Below, in pieces: positions 1 through 9,361 of a stretch of DNA of 56,603 nt. The DNA is from Terriglobales bacterium (GTDB lineage: Bacteria; Acidobacteriota; Terriglobia; Terriglobales; Acidobacteriaceae). The DNA lies in contig DASPRM010000115.1 in the NCBI GenBank assembly GCA_035624455.1, positions 1 through 56,603 of the forward strand. Reading direction: 5' to 3'. The notes below the pieces were generated by a model, which saw only the letters and a program-made list of their open reading frames with translations, searched no databases and had not been told where the DNA came from. The first letter of the stretch is position 1, and each line of letters opens with the position of its first letter. The position numbers were made by a program, and so were the translations under genes.

Positions 1-1165
1 AATCGGGCGAGAGCAAGACCTTCTTTTTTCCCCACTCCGGCACCGCAGCCCAGAACTGCCGGTCCAAAATATCGGCGTGGGTTTCGACCAGGATGCCGAG
101 CTTGCCCATCCGGTCCTCGTGCTCGTTGAGGATGTTGCGCAGGGAATCGAGTTCCTTGCTGAGGCGCTCGATCATCTGCTGAATGGCGTCGATCTTGACA
201 TCTCCTCGCTCGAAGCTCTCGACTGCAAAGCGAATGGCGAGGTGCTCGGCCAGTTTCACCAGATCGGGGGCTTCGTGCTCGCCCTCAAAGCTGTTGGCAG
301 CCGCCTTGAATAATGCCTGGTAGAGGAGATCGTGAGCATTGGCCGGCATTTCCTGGAGCGCGTGCTGCACGAATACCGGATCGGCCGTCTCCTGCTTCTC
401 ATTCTTGTTGCCGATCTGGTTGAGGAAGCGAATCACTCCCAACACGTCTTCCTCTTTCAGCGGTGCCGGAGTCGTGGCGTCGTTGCCTGAAACTACCGCA
501 GCTGTTCCCGCGGAATCGCCGGAGCCGCTCCCGCCTCCGGGTCCCACCATGAGACTACCGAAGCCGATTTCTCCTCCCCCCTTGGTGCCGGAAGCAGCGG
601 AAATCAGTTGCAGGAGCTTACGTGGATCCTTGAGCCAGGATCCGAGTTGGCCGGCAACGCCTCCCAGCGCGCTAGCTGTGAGTTTGCTCGCGACATCGGC
701 CTCCGCTGCATCGCGAGCTACAAATCGAATTTCGTTCACCCGAATGCCGTGGGTAGGAAGATTCTCCAGAGCGGATTTGAGATTCTCCAGCAAAGCTGCC
801 GGTTTAGAAGCGGCAAAGGCTTTTACCAGGTGATCAAACTCCTCCGGCGTGGTCTTGCGTGAGAAGTGCATGCTGGAGATTCCCGCAGTCGACATCAGAT
901 GAGCAAAGCTGCGCTCAGCGGGTCCCGACTCCAGGGGTACTCCATCCAATAGGAGTTTGCCGCCAGCCACTCCCAGCAGAAAACCTGCTTCGCTGGTGCG
1001 TAAGGCGGTGACCAATTCTGCCCAGGTCTGGTCAAACTGCGCTGTGGAGCGTTTGTGGTTGCTACCGTACAGCTTGACGTGTTTAAGCAGGATATTGAGG
1101 CTGCGGGCGAAGGCGCATGCTGCCGACTGTTTATCTGACGGAGCCAGAGTTTGGGGAGTGGCCAT
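1..1165 (-). CDS. Hypothetical protein, C-terminus cut by the window edge
   Basis: An open frame of about 388 codons runs from an ATG at 1165 leftward to the window edge without a stop. A GGAG Shine-Dalgarno sits 7 nt before the ATG. I do not recognise the family. The visible protein is soluble and mostly alpha-helical, with no signal peptide. It has an N-terminal helical region (LNILLKHVKLYG), a Gly/Ser/Ala-rich linker near residues 200-225 (GPGGGSGSG), and a heptad-like helix near residues 325-355 (IQQMIERLSKELDSLR) that could form a coiled coil. It stands alone, upstream of nothing on its strand inside the window except csp, which has its own terminator. Frame and start are fairly sure; function is unknown. 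Confidence 0.75.
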   Translation of the reverse strand, partial: MATPQTLAPSDKQSAACAFARSLNILLKHVKLYGSNHKRSTAQFDQTWAELVTALRTSEAGFLLGVAGGKLLLDGVPLESGPAERSFAHLMSTAGISSMHFSRKTTPEEFDHLVKAFAASKPAALLENLKSALENLPTHGIRVNEIRFVARDAAEADVASKLTASALGGVAGQLGSWLKDPRKLLQLISAASGTKGGGEIGFGSLMVGPGGGSGSGDSAGTAAVVSGNDATTPAPLKEEDVLGVIRFLNQIGNKNEKQETADPVFVQHALQEMPANAHDLLYQALFKAAANSFEGEHEAPDLVKLAEHLAIRFAVESFERGDVKIDAIQQMIERLSKELDSLRNILNEHEDRMGKLGILVETHADILDRQFWAAVPEWGKKKVLLSPD

Positions 1166-1310
1166 GATACTACTCCATGGGGGCGGGCAAGAAGTAGGTT
1201 AGACCGGGGCGGTAACCGGCAAAAGGTTACAGAGGCTTATTGGCCTTTGGTTCAGGGACCAGTGGCAAGGGCAGAATGGCCAGCTGGCAGGTTACTTCCA
1301 TGGAAATCGA

Positions 1311-1340
1311 ACAAAACTAAGGGGCGGCTTGCGCCGCCCC
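1311..1340 (-). terminator. Rho-independent terminator of the first cold-shock gene
   Basis: GGGGCGGC-TTGC-GCCGCCCC forms a perfect 8-bp GC hairpin (1321-1340). On the minus strand it is followed by TTAGTTTTGT. It lies 24 nt past the csp stop codon. Confidence 0.7.
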
Positions 1341-1363
1341 ATGCCTTCGAATTGTAGCTTCTC

Positions 1364-1564
1364 TTAGAGGAGCTGCACGTTCTCGGCCTGCCAGCCTTTC
1401 GGTCCCTTCACGACATTGAACTGCACGGCCTGGCCTTCCTGCAGACTGCGAAAGCCCTGCGCCTCGATAGCCGAGAAGTGAACGAAAACGTCCTCCCCGT
1501 TCTGCCGGGTAATGAAGCCATAGCCTTTAGCGTCGTTGAACCACTTAACTGTTCCTTGTTCCAT
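1364..1564 (-). CDS. csp: Cold-shock protein (CspA family), copy 1
   Basis: A 66-residue single OB-fold cold-shock domain. The RNA-binding motifs are plain: [12 protein letters not shown] (RNP1) and VFVHFSAI (RNP2). Such proteins bind single-stranded RNA/DNA and melt mRNA structure. I start at the ATG at 1564 (MEQGTVKW); a GTG 12 nt further up is in frame, but the AAGGA element is only 2 nt from it and 14 nt from the ATG. A close paralogue at 11620-11820 differs in only a few residues and keeps the same upstream sequence, so the two are a recent duplication or under common constraint. The gene is monocistronic, with a hairpin terminator just downstream. Whether it is cold-induced cannot be read from the sequence. 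Confidence 0.95.
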   Translation of the reverse strand: MEQGTVKWFNDAKGYGFITRQNGEDVFVHFSAIEAQGFRSLQEGQAVQFNVVKGPKGWQAENVQLL

Positions 1565-1702
1565 GGTGTTGCACACATTCCTTGTATCTTGAAATAGCGT
1601 GACGAACCGGAGGGTGCTGCAGGCAGGTAACTTACGCCCTGATCGCCAGGGGGCCCGGTGAGGGGGCCAGAAACATGCTGAGACCGCTTCAGATGTAACG
1701 CA
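1565..1702 (-). promoter_or_regulatory. Conserved 5' leader of csp copy 1
   Basis: The stretch upstream of csp is shared with csp copy 2. Minus-strand blocks in common are CTGCAG(C/T)ACCCTCCGGTTC (about 1600-1622), TATTTCAAG (about 1588-1596), an A/G-rich Shine-Dalgarno, then GTGTGCAACA before the ATG. A further block around 1682-1702 (a CGCTTCAG core on the plus strand) also recurs, at a different distance. Conservation outside the coding region suggests an mRNA leader or regulatory site, as in the long leaders of enterobacterial cspA. Confidence 0.55.
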
Positions 1703-1798
1703 GCGTTAAGCTTAGCAGATCGAGAGTCAATCTCCAAGGAATTATGCAGCATCATTGGTGCAGATTGGGATGGGTTCGTTTTTGGAACCTCAGCCCGG

Positions 1799-2428
1799 TC
1801 AGGGCTCCAACACCCGGGGCAGAGACCAATGCCGCCAGACACTAACCACCCGTAACAGAAAGCAGACTGCCCAACCGATCAAGGCTGCCAGACTGCGAGG
1901 GATCCTCAATCGGCGGACAGCGATATAGACCACCGATCCTGCCAGCGCCGCCGTGGCGTACACGTCCGCGCGAAGGACTAGCGGTACTTGCGCCAAAAAG
2001 ACATCCCGAATGGTGCCTCCACCGACCCCGGTAATCGTGCCCAGCAGCGGTGCAACCAGGCGATTGAGCCTGTAAGCCAATGCCTTCTGAGTACCGGCGA
2101 TGGCAAAGAGCCCCAGTGCAGCCGCGTCCAGCATCATGATCCAGGAAGCCGGAACGGCTCGGACAAAGTAGTGAAAGAGAAAAAAGATGGCCGTTCCGGA
2201 GGTAAAGGCAACGACCGGATAGCGCCAATCGCGGATGGCCGCTGGTGGAACCGCTCCAATAAGCAGGTCGCGAATCACTCCTCCGCCGAGGGCCACGGCG
2301 AACGACAACACCATGACGCCGAAGAAGTCGAGGCCGCCGCGGATGGCCGCCATTGCACCTTCGAGCGCGAACAAGGCCGTACCCGCCAGATCGATGACCA
2401 GCAGAAGTCGGTCAGAGCTGCTCTGCAC
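1799..2428 (-). CDS. TRIC-type cation channel family protein (UPF0126/YadS-like)
   Basis: 209 residues of almost continuous membrane segments arranged as two inverted repeats. Each repeat carries the family signature: GGGVIRD near residues 47-53 and GGGTIRD in the second half. Bacterial TRIC proteins are trimeric monovalent-cation channels of the inner membrane; physiological roles are poorly defined. The start is GTG at 2428, preceded by AGGGGA 4 nt away. The gene is alone between csp and a methyltransferase-like gene, with a short intergenic repeat immediately upstream. Length matches the family (about 200 residues). Family call secure; ion specificity is not. Confidence 0.88.
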   Translation of the reverse strand: MQSSSDRLLLVIDLAGTALFALEGAMAAIRGGLDFFGVMVLSFAVALGGGVIRDLLIGAVPPAAIRDWRYPVVAFTSGTAIFFLFHYFVRAVPASWIMMLDAAALGLFAIAGTQKALAYRLNRLVAPLLGTITGVGGGTIRDVFLAQVPLVLRADVYATAALAGSVVYIAVRRLRIPRSLAALIGWAVCFLLRVVSVWRHWSLPRVLEP

Positions 2429-2491
2429 GAAATCCCCTTGCCAATGGGAAGTTTCAGAACTGTAGCACGGCCTCAGTGCGAGTTAGGAGCG

Positions 2492-2510
2492 CGATCGGGT
2501 GAAGTGCGAA
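2492..2510 (+). repeat. Intergenic repeat family A, single copy
   Basis: CGATCGGGTGAAGTGCGAA between the methyltransferase-like gene and the TRIC gene. It matches the core GATCGGGYGAAGT found in at least five intergenic spots of the window. Confidence 0.5.
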
Positions 2511-2519
2511 CGAGCTGGC

Positions 2520-3953
2520 TCAATCGCGTTGGTAACACAGGATGCGATCGCCGTCGCCGCTTCGGTCGGAGTAGGGAATGGCGACGTAGCCGACCAGGTG
2601 CAGGGGCGTATCTCCGACTTCCAGGAGATTATCGTTTGACAGCAGAATTCCGCCGGGCCGCAGCATCTGCGCAATGTTCACCATGGCCAGGCTTTGCTCG
2701 AACACGTTGTAGTAGATCAAGACGTTGGTGACCAGTAGCAGATCGAAACGTTCGTCGGCGGATAACTCTGGCCGCTGATAGATCACATTAGCATCGATCG
2801 CTCTGATCTTCTGCGCAATGGCAGGGGGAATGCGGACTGCCCGCGTCCGCACATTGCCGACCGCACTGGGGGGAGGCAGGGGCGCGACCGAAGTGCCGAT
2901 CATATTTCCGAAGCGCTGCCAATATTGAATGGCTTCCGGCCTCCACTTCTTCTGGTTATCCAGTGGAAGCTGGACTACATAGGATTGTCCTCGCTGGGAG
3001 TGTGCTGCCATCGATGCGAGATGTTGGTTGACCTGGGGACTGATGTCGAACGTCGTTACCTGCAGGGTTTCAGAACTAGCCAGCTCCAGCCTGAGCAAAC
3101 TATCCATCAATGCGAAAGGCTGAATCGTCTGCTCGGGATAGAAGTCGTAGCCGGAGGTCTTGTCAACAAAGTCCAGCCCTGGACCGATAATGCCGATGCG
3201 GCGAACTCCGCCAGGCGCTGCCAGCTTTACGCGCTTGACCTGCTTGAGGGCTTCTTCCACCGCAAAATTGGGCATGAGGGACGTATCGATGGAAAGTCCG
3301 CGATTCTCAAAAAGAGTGGAGCGTCGGGCGAATTCTTCATTTGGATCCTGAAGGTGCTCGGCTACCTCGAGCATTTCCTTATACGCCCCCGCATCGCTGA
3401 GCATGCGCTTGAAGCTGCTGACCAGATATTCTGCGACGCGGATCTGATTGGCTGGGTTCTGAAACCCATAACCTTTCGCTTCCAGAAAGCGGCGCATGAA
3501 TTGAAGACGCTCGTTGTTTTGCGGCCGGTTCAACGCTACCACCAGATCATGGATCCGTCCTTGTAACAATGCATTTCGGGTCTCGGGATTCTCTCGGAGT
3601 GCCCACAAACGGTCGGGAGTGAGGCGCGGCTGGCGAGTGTATGACGTTCCAAACAGCAGCAGGTTGACAAGTGAGTCCTGGCATCCTGTGGCTAGCCGGC
3701 GGCGGGTCTCTGCGTCACGTGCTTTTACCCACTGCGGCCACAGGGCTTGCAATCGTTTTGGATCCTGATCTCTGAGCTCGGGAGGGATGGCTTTCTCTAC
3801 ATCTTCATCTTTCAGGACCGGCGCCGCTTCTGCGAAGGAAATTTCCCTGATGTGGAGTGGCGAGCTTCTCTGAGTGGAATCGCTTAGAGCATTCGACAGG
3901 ACCACAAACACCAGAAAAATGAAAGGCATTGAGCGGCAGAAGACTCTCGGCAT
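2520..3953 (-). CDS. Secreted or anchored SAM-methyltransferase-like protein
   Basis: 477 residues. An N-terminal hydrophobic segment (MPFIFLVFVVLSNALS, from residue 9) looks like a signal peptide or anchor, so M1 at 3953 or M9 at 3929 could be the start. Residues 50-230 are charged and helical and resemble nothing I know. Residues about 250-450 look like a class I methyltransferase: a glycine motif I (RRIGIIGPGLDF), an acidic strand end (TTFDIS), a motif near residue 405 (DLLLVTNVLIYYN) and a following RPGGILL turn, as in CheR or ubiquinone methyltransferases. A methyltransferase fold exported from the cytoplasm would be odd, since SAM is cytoplasmic; the hydrophobic segment may only anchor it. 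Substrate unknown. Confidence 0.6.
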   Translation of the reverse strand: MPRVFCRSMPFIFLVFVVLSNALSDSTQRSSPLHIREISFAEAAPVLKDEDVEKAIPPELRDQDPKRLQALWPQWVKARDAETRRRLATGCQDSLVNLLLFGTSYTRQPRLTPDRLWALRENPETRNALLQGRIHDLVVALNRPQNNERLQFMRRFLEAKGYGFQNPANQIRVAEYLVSSFKRMLSDAGAYKEMLEVAEHLQDPNEEFARRSTLFENRGLSIDTSLMPNFAVEEALKQVKRVKLAAPGGVRRIGIIGPGLDFVDKTSGYDFYPEQTIQPFALMDSLLRLELASSETLQVTTFDISPQVNQHLASMAAHSQRGQSYVVQLPLDNQKKWRPEAIQYWQRFGNMIGTSVAPLPPPSAVGNVRTRAVRIPPAIAQKIRAIDANVIYQRPELSADERFDLLLVTNVLIYYNVFEQSLAMVNIAQMLRPGGILLSNDNLLEVGDTPLHLVGYVAIPYSDRSGDGDRILCYQRD

Positions 3954-4255
3954 GCGCTTTGGACATGTGCCGGGTTCCGAAAGAAGGGGGAGGGAAGACC
4001 CGCCATGTCGAAATGTATTTACAGCAGGCTAAGGCTGGCGATGTGCGTCAGTTGTCTCTGATATGTAAATTGATTGTCACGAGTCAAGCTATTGGGAAGA
4101 GAACTGCAGATCCCTCGGCCTTTGGCCGCTCGTGATGACAAGAGGGTAGACGCAGGCCCTTCGACTCGGACCGGAGTCGGTGTACCCGGTCCTCGCTCAG
4201 GATGGACTCGGCGGCAAAGCTGGAACGGGCGATGTGAACTGCGAAGTGCGCAGGA
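3954..4255. other. Intergenic region with a degenerate interspersed repeat (family C)
   Basis: 302 bp with no credible gene. Around 4158-4197 it holds GGCCCTTCGACTCGG and CCTCGCTCAGGATG, a common look for short acidobacterial repeats; related pieces occur near 25330 and 56220 in this window. No clear promoter or terminator was found. Confidence 0.4.
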
Positions 4256-6061
4256 CTATTTCACAGGAACCAGGGCGCGTATCGTGGTTCCGCCATTGGT
4301 TAAGACTTGCAGGCTGCCACCCAGGTCTTGAAGGCGCTCCTTCATTCCTCGTAACCCAACACCTCGGCTGGTAGGGCAATCGGGGCTCGCGGCCTGGAGC
4401 ATGTCCCGCGGAATCCCTTTCCCGTGATCTTTAATTTCCAGCCCCACAGTTCCATTCTCCACGAACAACCTGACGTGCGCGGTGGAGCTGCCGGAGTGAC
4501 GGTGGACATTGGTCAATGCTTCCTGCAGCACTCGGAACAGGGTCAATTCCACATCCGGAGCAAGGCGGCGGAAGTCAGCAGGGGCCTCCAAGGTGGTTTG
4601 AATCTGGCTGCGCTCTGTGAACCCTTCCAGATACCAGCCAATGGCTGAATTCAATCCCATTTCCTCCAACATCGGAGGATACATAAGGTAGGAAAGGGTG
4701 CGCATCTCGCGAATGGCTTCGCCGGTCAAATGCAGGCATTCCGCGATCGTGTCAGTGAGCTGCTGGTCCGAGGCTGAAGCAGAGAACGAATCCAACGTGA
4801 TTTTCAAAGCCGCCAAGTATTGGCCGAGGGTGTCGTGCAGCTCTCTTCCGATGCGGCGGCGCTCTTCATCCTGGGTGCGCAGCAGATGCAAGGAAAGACG
4901 GCGAAGGGAAGCTTCGGAATCCCGGAGCTTTTGTTCCGCCGATTGTCTTTCAGCAACCTGCCTCTCCAGTTCTTCTTTCGCGCGCTGCAGTGCCACTTGC
5001 GTCTGCATGCGCTCGGTAAAATCGCGGGTGACTTTGCCGAAGCCGATCAAGTTGCCTGCCGAATCTTTGAGAGCGGTGATAATCACGTTCGCCCAGAAGC
5101 GAGAACCGTCCTTGCGCACGCGCCAACCTTCGTCCTCGAACCTTCCTTCTTTGGCGGCGACTTTGAGCTCCCAATCGGGCTTGCCCCACTTGAGATCTTC
5201 CTCCGGGTAGAAAACGGAGAAATGCTTTCCGATAATTTCCTCGGCCTGGTAACCCTTTAGCCGTTGCGCTCCCGCATTCCAGCTGGCTACCCGTCCGTCG
5301 GCATCGAGCATGAAGATGGCATAATCCTGAACGGCTTCCACAAAGAGCCGGAAGCGCGCTTCGAATTGCCGCAAGACAAGTTCATGTTCAAGGGCTTGTG
5401 CTTTCTGCTGTAAAAGGGCCACCGTGCGAAGCCGTGCGCCTTCGTCGGTCAGCGCAGTGTAGCTCTCATGAGGTAGCACCGCGGTGTGCTCGGCGGAGAT
5501 TTTCTGTAGAGCTTCAGAATGCTCGCTACGGTAAAAGTCCGCGAGGGGGTAGGCACAATGCAGAACGAATGGCTGGCCTTTCGCCAGATCGTTCCATAAC
5601 TGCTCGAGCTGGATCGCCGCTTCCGAGTCGCCGTCCGCCCACAGCAATGCAACCATCTCTCCAAAGACAACCACTCGCGGGTGCTCCTTACCCGAACTCC
5701 TGGCTGCCTGCGCGATGATTCCTCCCATATAGTCAAGGAACCGGGCCCGATCAGGCCTGCCATCCACCACGAATTCCGCAAGCGTTTGCGATGCGTCCAG
5801 CGGTACATAGCTGCCCTGTTGCAAGGCCTGAGTGAGATCGAGACAGCGAGAGCTCAAATTGGCAGCGAGTTCCTTGAGATGCGCCTGCGTAGCAATCACC
5901 ACCGCTGCATCGCCCTCGACCAGCGCGGTGCCCACCAGTCGCAATAAGTTCTCCATCAGAGCTTCATCAGCCCCGTAAAACTGGACAACATGCGCGGATG
6001 CGGTTGACGGCGGATACGCAGACGCCGAACTGGAGGAGGCAGGGATTTCCGTGGTGCTCAT
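4256..6061 (-). CDS. MEDS-PAS sensor histidine kinase (HisKA_3 type)
   Basis: 601 residues, no membrane segments, so a cytoplasmic sensor. In order: a MEDS (DcmR-like sensory) domain at about 20-180 (HVVQFYGADEALMENLL); a PAS domain at about 230-345 (DYAIFMLDADGRVASWNAGA), closing with a PAC-like RDFTERM; a short coiled coil; a HisKA_3 dimerisation domain with phospho-acceptor motif ERRRIGRELHDTLGQ near residue 395; and a HATPase with N-box (LQEALTNVHRHS), G1 (DHGKGIP) and G2 (GVGLRGMKERL). This kinase class normally pairs with NarL/LuxR-type response regulators; none is adjacent, so it is an orphan here. The MEDS domain is thought to bind small hydrocarbons or related signals. Role inferred only from domains. 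Confidence 0.93.
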   Translation of the reverse strand: MSTTEIPASSSSASAYPPSTASAHVVQFYGADEALMENLLRLVGTALVEGDAAVVIATQAHLKELAANLSSRCLDLTQALQQGSYVPLDASQTLAEFVVDGRPDRARFLDYMGGIIAQAARSSGKEHPRVVVFGEMVALLWADGDSEAAIQLEQLWNDLAKGQPFVLHCAYPLADFYRSEHSEALQKISAEHTAVLPHESYTALTDEGARLRTVALLQQKAQALEHELVLRQFEARFRLFVEAVQDYAIFMLDADGRVASWNAGAQRLKGYQAEEIIGKHFSVFYPEEDLKWGKPDWELKVAAKEGRFEDEGWRVRKDGSRFWANVIITALKDSAGNLIGFGKVTRDFTERMQTQVALQRAKEELERQVAERQSAEQKLRDSEASLRRLSLHLLRTQDEERRRIGRELHDTLGQYLAALKITLDSFSASASDQQLTDTIAECLHLTGEAIREMRTLSYLMYPPMLEEMGLNSAIGWYLEGFTERSQIQTTLEAPADFRRLAPDVELTLFRVLQEALTNVHRHSGSSTAHVRLFVENGTVGLEIKDHGKGIPRDMLQAASPDCPTSRGVGLRGMKERLQDLGGSLQVLTNGGTTIRALVPVK

Positions 6062-6190
6062 ATCAGAATGAAGCCTGAATTCTTCCGTCGAAATTTGATG
6101 CTAGAGGCCGCCGACACGACGAGGCTATACGGTCTTTACCGTAGAGTCCAATCTACATTGGGAGGATCGTGTCCACGAGTGTAATCCGCA

Positions 6191-7258
6191 CTACTGTTCG
6201 GCGTAGTATCCGTCTCGCGCCTGCACGATCAGGTCTTTCTGTTTAGTAGCCACGTGGATCTTGTGGTAGCCCGAAGCGGTCCCCGCCGCGCGCTCCGGTG
6301 TGTAACCGAGGTTGTACTGATTGCGCAGCTCTTCTTCGATCTGGGCGTAAATCTGGTCAATCGGCAGCTTCTTGGAAACCTCAAACATGCGGCCGCCGGT
6401 TTCCTTTGACATTCGCTCCAGTACCTTCTTACCGTCTGCGTGCTGAGGCTGTGGGAATCGAGGATACCCGTATCCGCCGTGACGGCCCATACCGCCCATG
6501 TGCCCGCCGAAGCCGCCAGGGTTGCCGTAAGCTGATTCGTCGGAGAACAGGATGCTGTACACAATGGTGTTGGCCCGTTGCGAGGACTCGATTGCACGTT
6601 CGAGGGTGAGCTTGCTGCCGATATCCACCCCGTCGGTGAGGATGATGTAGGCCTTGCGACCCTCCTGTTTCTGCATGAGTTCGTCGGAGGCAAGATAGAC
6701 GGAATCGTAGAGCAAGGTACCGGCCGCGCGATGGCCGCCACTCGGGACCGGCCCGCCCGTGGGACCCGGCCCGGGCCACGGCCCGCCTGTGCTGACGCTG
6801 CGGCGCATGGGTTCGGGCGTCTGCAGCAGGCTGAGCGCCGCTTCCAGCTTTTGCCGCGAAGGCGTGAGGTCCTGAAGCAATTCCACTTCCCGGTCAAAGT
6901 GAATGACAAAGGCCAGGTCCTTCTCGCGCAGCATGTGATCAAGAAAACTGTAGCTAGCGGTACGCTCCTGCTCCAGCACCCGCCGCTGACTGAGGCTGGT
7001 ATCCACAAGCAGGCCCAGGGTGAGCGGGAGATTGGTCTCCTGGGCGAAGTAGCGAACCATCTGTGGGCGTCCGTCTTCTTCCAAAAGAAAATCGTCCTTC
7101 GTTAGATTCTTGACGATCGGCCCCTTTTTCTCGCGCACCGTGGCCAGCACATTCACGACTTTAACGCTGGCGGAAAACGTGGGGACTTGCTGGCTGCGCA
7201 TAAGCGCGGCGGGCACAAACAGACACAGAATCACAAGCCGATGCCAGGGCCTTGGCAT
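6191..7258 (-). CDS. Secreted VWFA-domain protein of the acidobacterial type
   Basis: 355 residues with an N-terminal signal peptide (LVILCLFVPAALMRSQ). A short beta-region follows (VNVLATVREKKGPIVKNL, with DDF and EDG turns), typical of the acidobacterial VWFA-related family. Then comes a von Willebrand A domain with MIDAS motif DTSLS (D86, S88, S90) and the later TDG loop near residue 210. Two Gly/Pro-rich insertions break the domain, around 158-176 and 245-275 (GGFGGHMGGMGRHGGYG), and would be flexible surface loops. The C-terminus (LRNQYNLGYTPE) fits the family. Function is unknown; metal-dependent protein binding in the periplasm or at the surface is the usual guess. Confidence 0.9.
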   Translation of the reverse strand: MPRPWHRLVILCLFVPAALMRSQQVPTFSASVKVVNVLATVREKKGPIVKNLTKDDFLLEEDGRPQMVRYFAQETNLPLTLGLLVDTSLSQRRVLEQERTASYSFLDHMLREKDLAFVIHFDREVELLQDLTPSRQKLEAALSLLQTPEPMRRSVSTGGPWPGPGPTGGPVPSGGHRAAGTLLYDSVYLASDELMQKQEGRKAYIILTDGVDIGSKLTLERAIESSQRANTIVYSILFSDESAYGNPGGFGGHMGGMGRHGGYGYPRFPQPQHADGKKVLERMSKETGGRMFEVSKKLPIDQIYAQIEEELRNQYNLGYTPERAAGTASGYHKIHVATKQKDLIVQARDGYYAEQ

Positions 7259-7373
7259 AAGAGTCGGAGAATCCTCAAGATCCAGTTTTCTTATTTAACC
7301 CGGTTAGATGCGCGCTGGCGGGGAAAAATGGAGGTAGGCGAGGATTTTTTGTCGAGAGCGTCTCGAAGGGGTC

Positions 7374-8168
7374 CTAAGACATGCTAAACGTCCAAACCAG
7401 GCCGGCATCGTTCTGTGTGTATTCCAGCTTTATGATGTAAGGAGGAGCCGGGCTAATCCAAAACTTCATTGGACCCTGTTTGGTTGCTGCATTCACAACC
7501 CAAGCCCGCAATTTGGATTGCTGACCGGCTTCAACTTCTTCCTGATCGCCTACCTGAAACGTTATCCATTCCAGACGTGGTCCATCTTCGTCGAGGGATG
7601 GCAGTTGTCCCGCAAATCCCCGCTTCAGAGGAAGTGCAGCCAATAGAATCCCATACATACCCCCAAAGAAATCGAAAACTGGTTCCAATAGCTCCTGGGT
7701 GCTCGTCGAATTGGACCCATTCTTGTTTTGGCTGAATCGCACTTGACGCCCGTGGAACTCAACTTGGGTTTCTTCCTCTTGCCCAGGCACGCTGGCGTGC
7801 CTTGAGTAGTAGCGGCTGATGGGTGCGAGCGTGTTGCGGTCGCATACGTTCACCGTTTTCGTCTCGCCAACCTTCAATCCATCTTTGGTAAACACCGCAG
7901 TCTGAGTGCGCTCCAGTTGTTCCGATCCCGCTTTCTGAAGCAGTCTTAATTCGTCCTTCCACACGGCTTTTTCTGCGAGCGGAGTTCCGTCCACTTTATG
8001 AAGGGAAACGTGCCACTGGTTGTTGTATGGCTTAAGCGTCCTGCCTTGCACTTGGAGGTCGCCTACATGAAGAACGGCGGGACTTGGAGCTTGAGCAACT
8101 GAATCTGCAACAAGCAGGAGAAATGCAAACGTCAGCCGCTCAATTCTAGGACCTGCAAAAGAGTCCAA
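7374..8168 (-). CDS. Secreted protein, DUF3108-like
   Basis: About 264 residues from a TTG at 8168, chosen because AGGAGG lies 4 nt upstream and a signal peptide then follows directly (RLTFAFLLLVADSVAQA). An in-frame TTG at 8201 is an alternative. The mature part is beta-rich: early strands (VGDLQVQGRTLKPYNNQWHV), a middle segment ending FPLKRG-like (LLAALPLKRGFAGQLPSL), and a C-terminal strand pair (MKFWISPAPPYIIKLEY). That last pattern is reminiscent of DUF3108 proteins, where a converted-value strand precedes a substrate strand, but the match is weak. Function unknown. Confidence 0.6.
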   Translation of the reverse strand: MDSFAGPRIERLTFAFLLLVADSVAQAPSPAVLHVGDLQVQGRTLKPYNNQWHVSLHKVDGTPLAEKAVWKDELRLLQKAGSEQLERTQTAVFTKDGLKVGETKTVNVCDRNTLAPISRYYSRHASVPGQEEETQVEFHGRQVRFSQNKNGSNSTSTQELLEPVFDFFGGMYGILLAALPLKRGFAGQLPSLDEDGPRLEWITFQVGDQEEVEAGQQSKLRAWVVNAATKQGPMKFWISPAPPYIIKLEYTQNDAGLVWTFSMS

Positions 8169-8479
8169 TGCTCCTCCTGAGTATCTTGCCAAGGAAGCCA
8201 ATAAGACAGTGTTGTCGATCTTCGGTTCCTCATGACATCAGGCTTGAATCCTGCATGAGCGAAAATGGAAATACAAGACCAGTTCCGCTGATGGACGCTT
8301 ATAGCGTGTCCAATACAGAGCTTTGCGGGACCAGTGGGCTGATCCATATCATGCAATCTGGAACGGTCTTGCAAGAAGGAGCGTTGTCTGACGGCTCTCG
8401 ACAGCGCTCCCAATCGACCTTGGCGCGCGAATTAAGACCGGTCCCGGTCTAAGGCGACCGCTCCCAAAATGCAAACGGC

Positions 8480-9361
8480 CTATCTCGGCGGCTCCAGGCG
8501 CTGCCGATGCACTGTGGTCGTATCGGGCGTACTGGACGCGGACTGTGTTGCAGCGCTGCCGGAGGAATCATTCCCGGAAGCGCTGTTGGAAGCATTGTCA
8601 GCCGGAGCCATTGCAGCCAGTTCGGCAGCGGTGTACTTGGGAGTGCTCAGGTACCCGTGGATGTGATCCTTGCTGATGGCGTTGATGACCAGCTCCAGCG
8701 GCTGGCGGCTGTCAGCCGGATAGAAGATCACGGGCTGGTACAGGTTCACGTGCTTCTGGGAAAGATCGGCATCTTCAACCTGTAGGTCGAGATCGGCATA
8801 CTTATGCTTGGTGTTGGCCTTCCGCAACCGAACCCCGACCGGCCCTTCGCGGTGAAACTCTTTCGATTTGTTAATGTCGAACTCGTAATAGTTGCGCTCT
8901 CCCTTGTTCCGCAAAGCCACTAGCTCACCGTGGGTCCTCGCGATCGATCCCGATAATTCGGTGCGGGCGCTTGCCAGATCAAGCCGAGTGGACTGGATAT
9001 CCTGTCCCTGCTGATCCAGACGCGACTGGAACTGCTTCCAGCGCGGATCGTCAGCTTGCCGGTGACGCGACGCCGTAGGCTTAAGGCTCCGAGCTTGTGA
9101 GGAAGAAGCCGCACGCGGCAGAGGCTTCGCTTGAACAGGTACGGTGAGCGAATTCAGGCGGGCGTTGAGCGCTTCGATCTGGCTGTGCGTGTCTTTCAGC
9201 GCCGTATTGATTTGATCGTTCTGCGCCGCCAGCTGCTTAGCCATGCCATGCTGATAAAACCCATAAGCAATCGAGCATATCAGTGCGAGAAGGACAACTA
9301 AGGCAATCGCAGGCGAGATGGTGCGCTGAGAAACCTGGATCTGAGGGCGTTCTTCAGACAT
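8480..9361 (-). CDS. Membrane-anchored coiled-coil protein, unknown function
   Basis: 293 residues. A single transmembrane helix at about 18-38 (ALVVLLALICSIAYGFY) follows a short cytoplasmic tail, giving an N-in type II protein. Residues 40-70 and 105-150 are heptad-rich (QNDQINTALKDTHSQIEALN; LDQQGQDIQSTRLDLASA) and probably form a coiled-coil stalk. A compact domain at about 155-240 contains YYEFDINKSKEFHREGPVGV and repeated Lys/Asp strands. The last 60 residues are Ser/Ala/Asn-rich and disordered. The start is firm: AGGAG lies 6 nt before the ATG. Not recognised beyond this; it looks like a conserved acidobacterial envelope protein. Confidence 0.75.
   Translation of the reverse strand: MSEERPQIQVSQRTISPAIALVVLLALICSIAYGFYQHGMAKQLAAQNDQINTALKDTHSQIEALNARLNSLTVPVQAKPLPRAASSSQARSLKPTASRHRQADDPRWKQFQSRLDQQGQDIQSTRLDLASARTELSGSIARTHGELVALRNKGERNYYEFDINKSKEFHREGPVGVRLRKANTKHKYADLDLQVEDADLSQKHVNLYQPVIFYPADSRQPLELVINAISKDHIHGYLSTPKYTAAELAAMAPADNASNSASGNDSSGSAATQSASSTPDTTTVHRQRLEPPR

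Noticed and set aside
1988-2731. A 247-codon plus-strand frame
   Set aside because: Overlaps the TRIC and methyltransferase-like genes antisense, basic and low in complexity, no recognisable fold.
8132-8413. A 93-codon minus-strand frame upstream of the DUF3108-like gene
   Set aside because: No fold or ribosome site, and it overlaps the start of a better-supported secreted protein.
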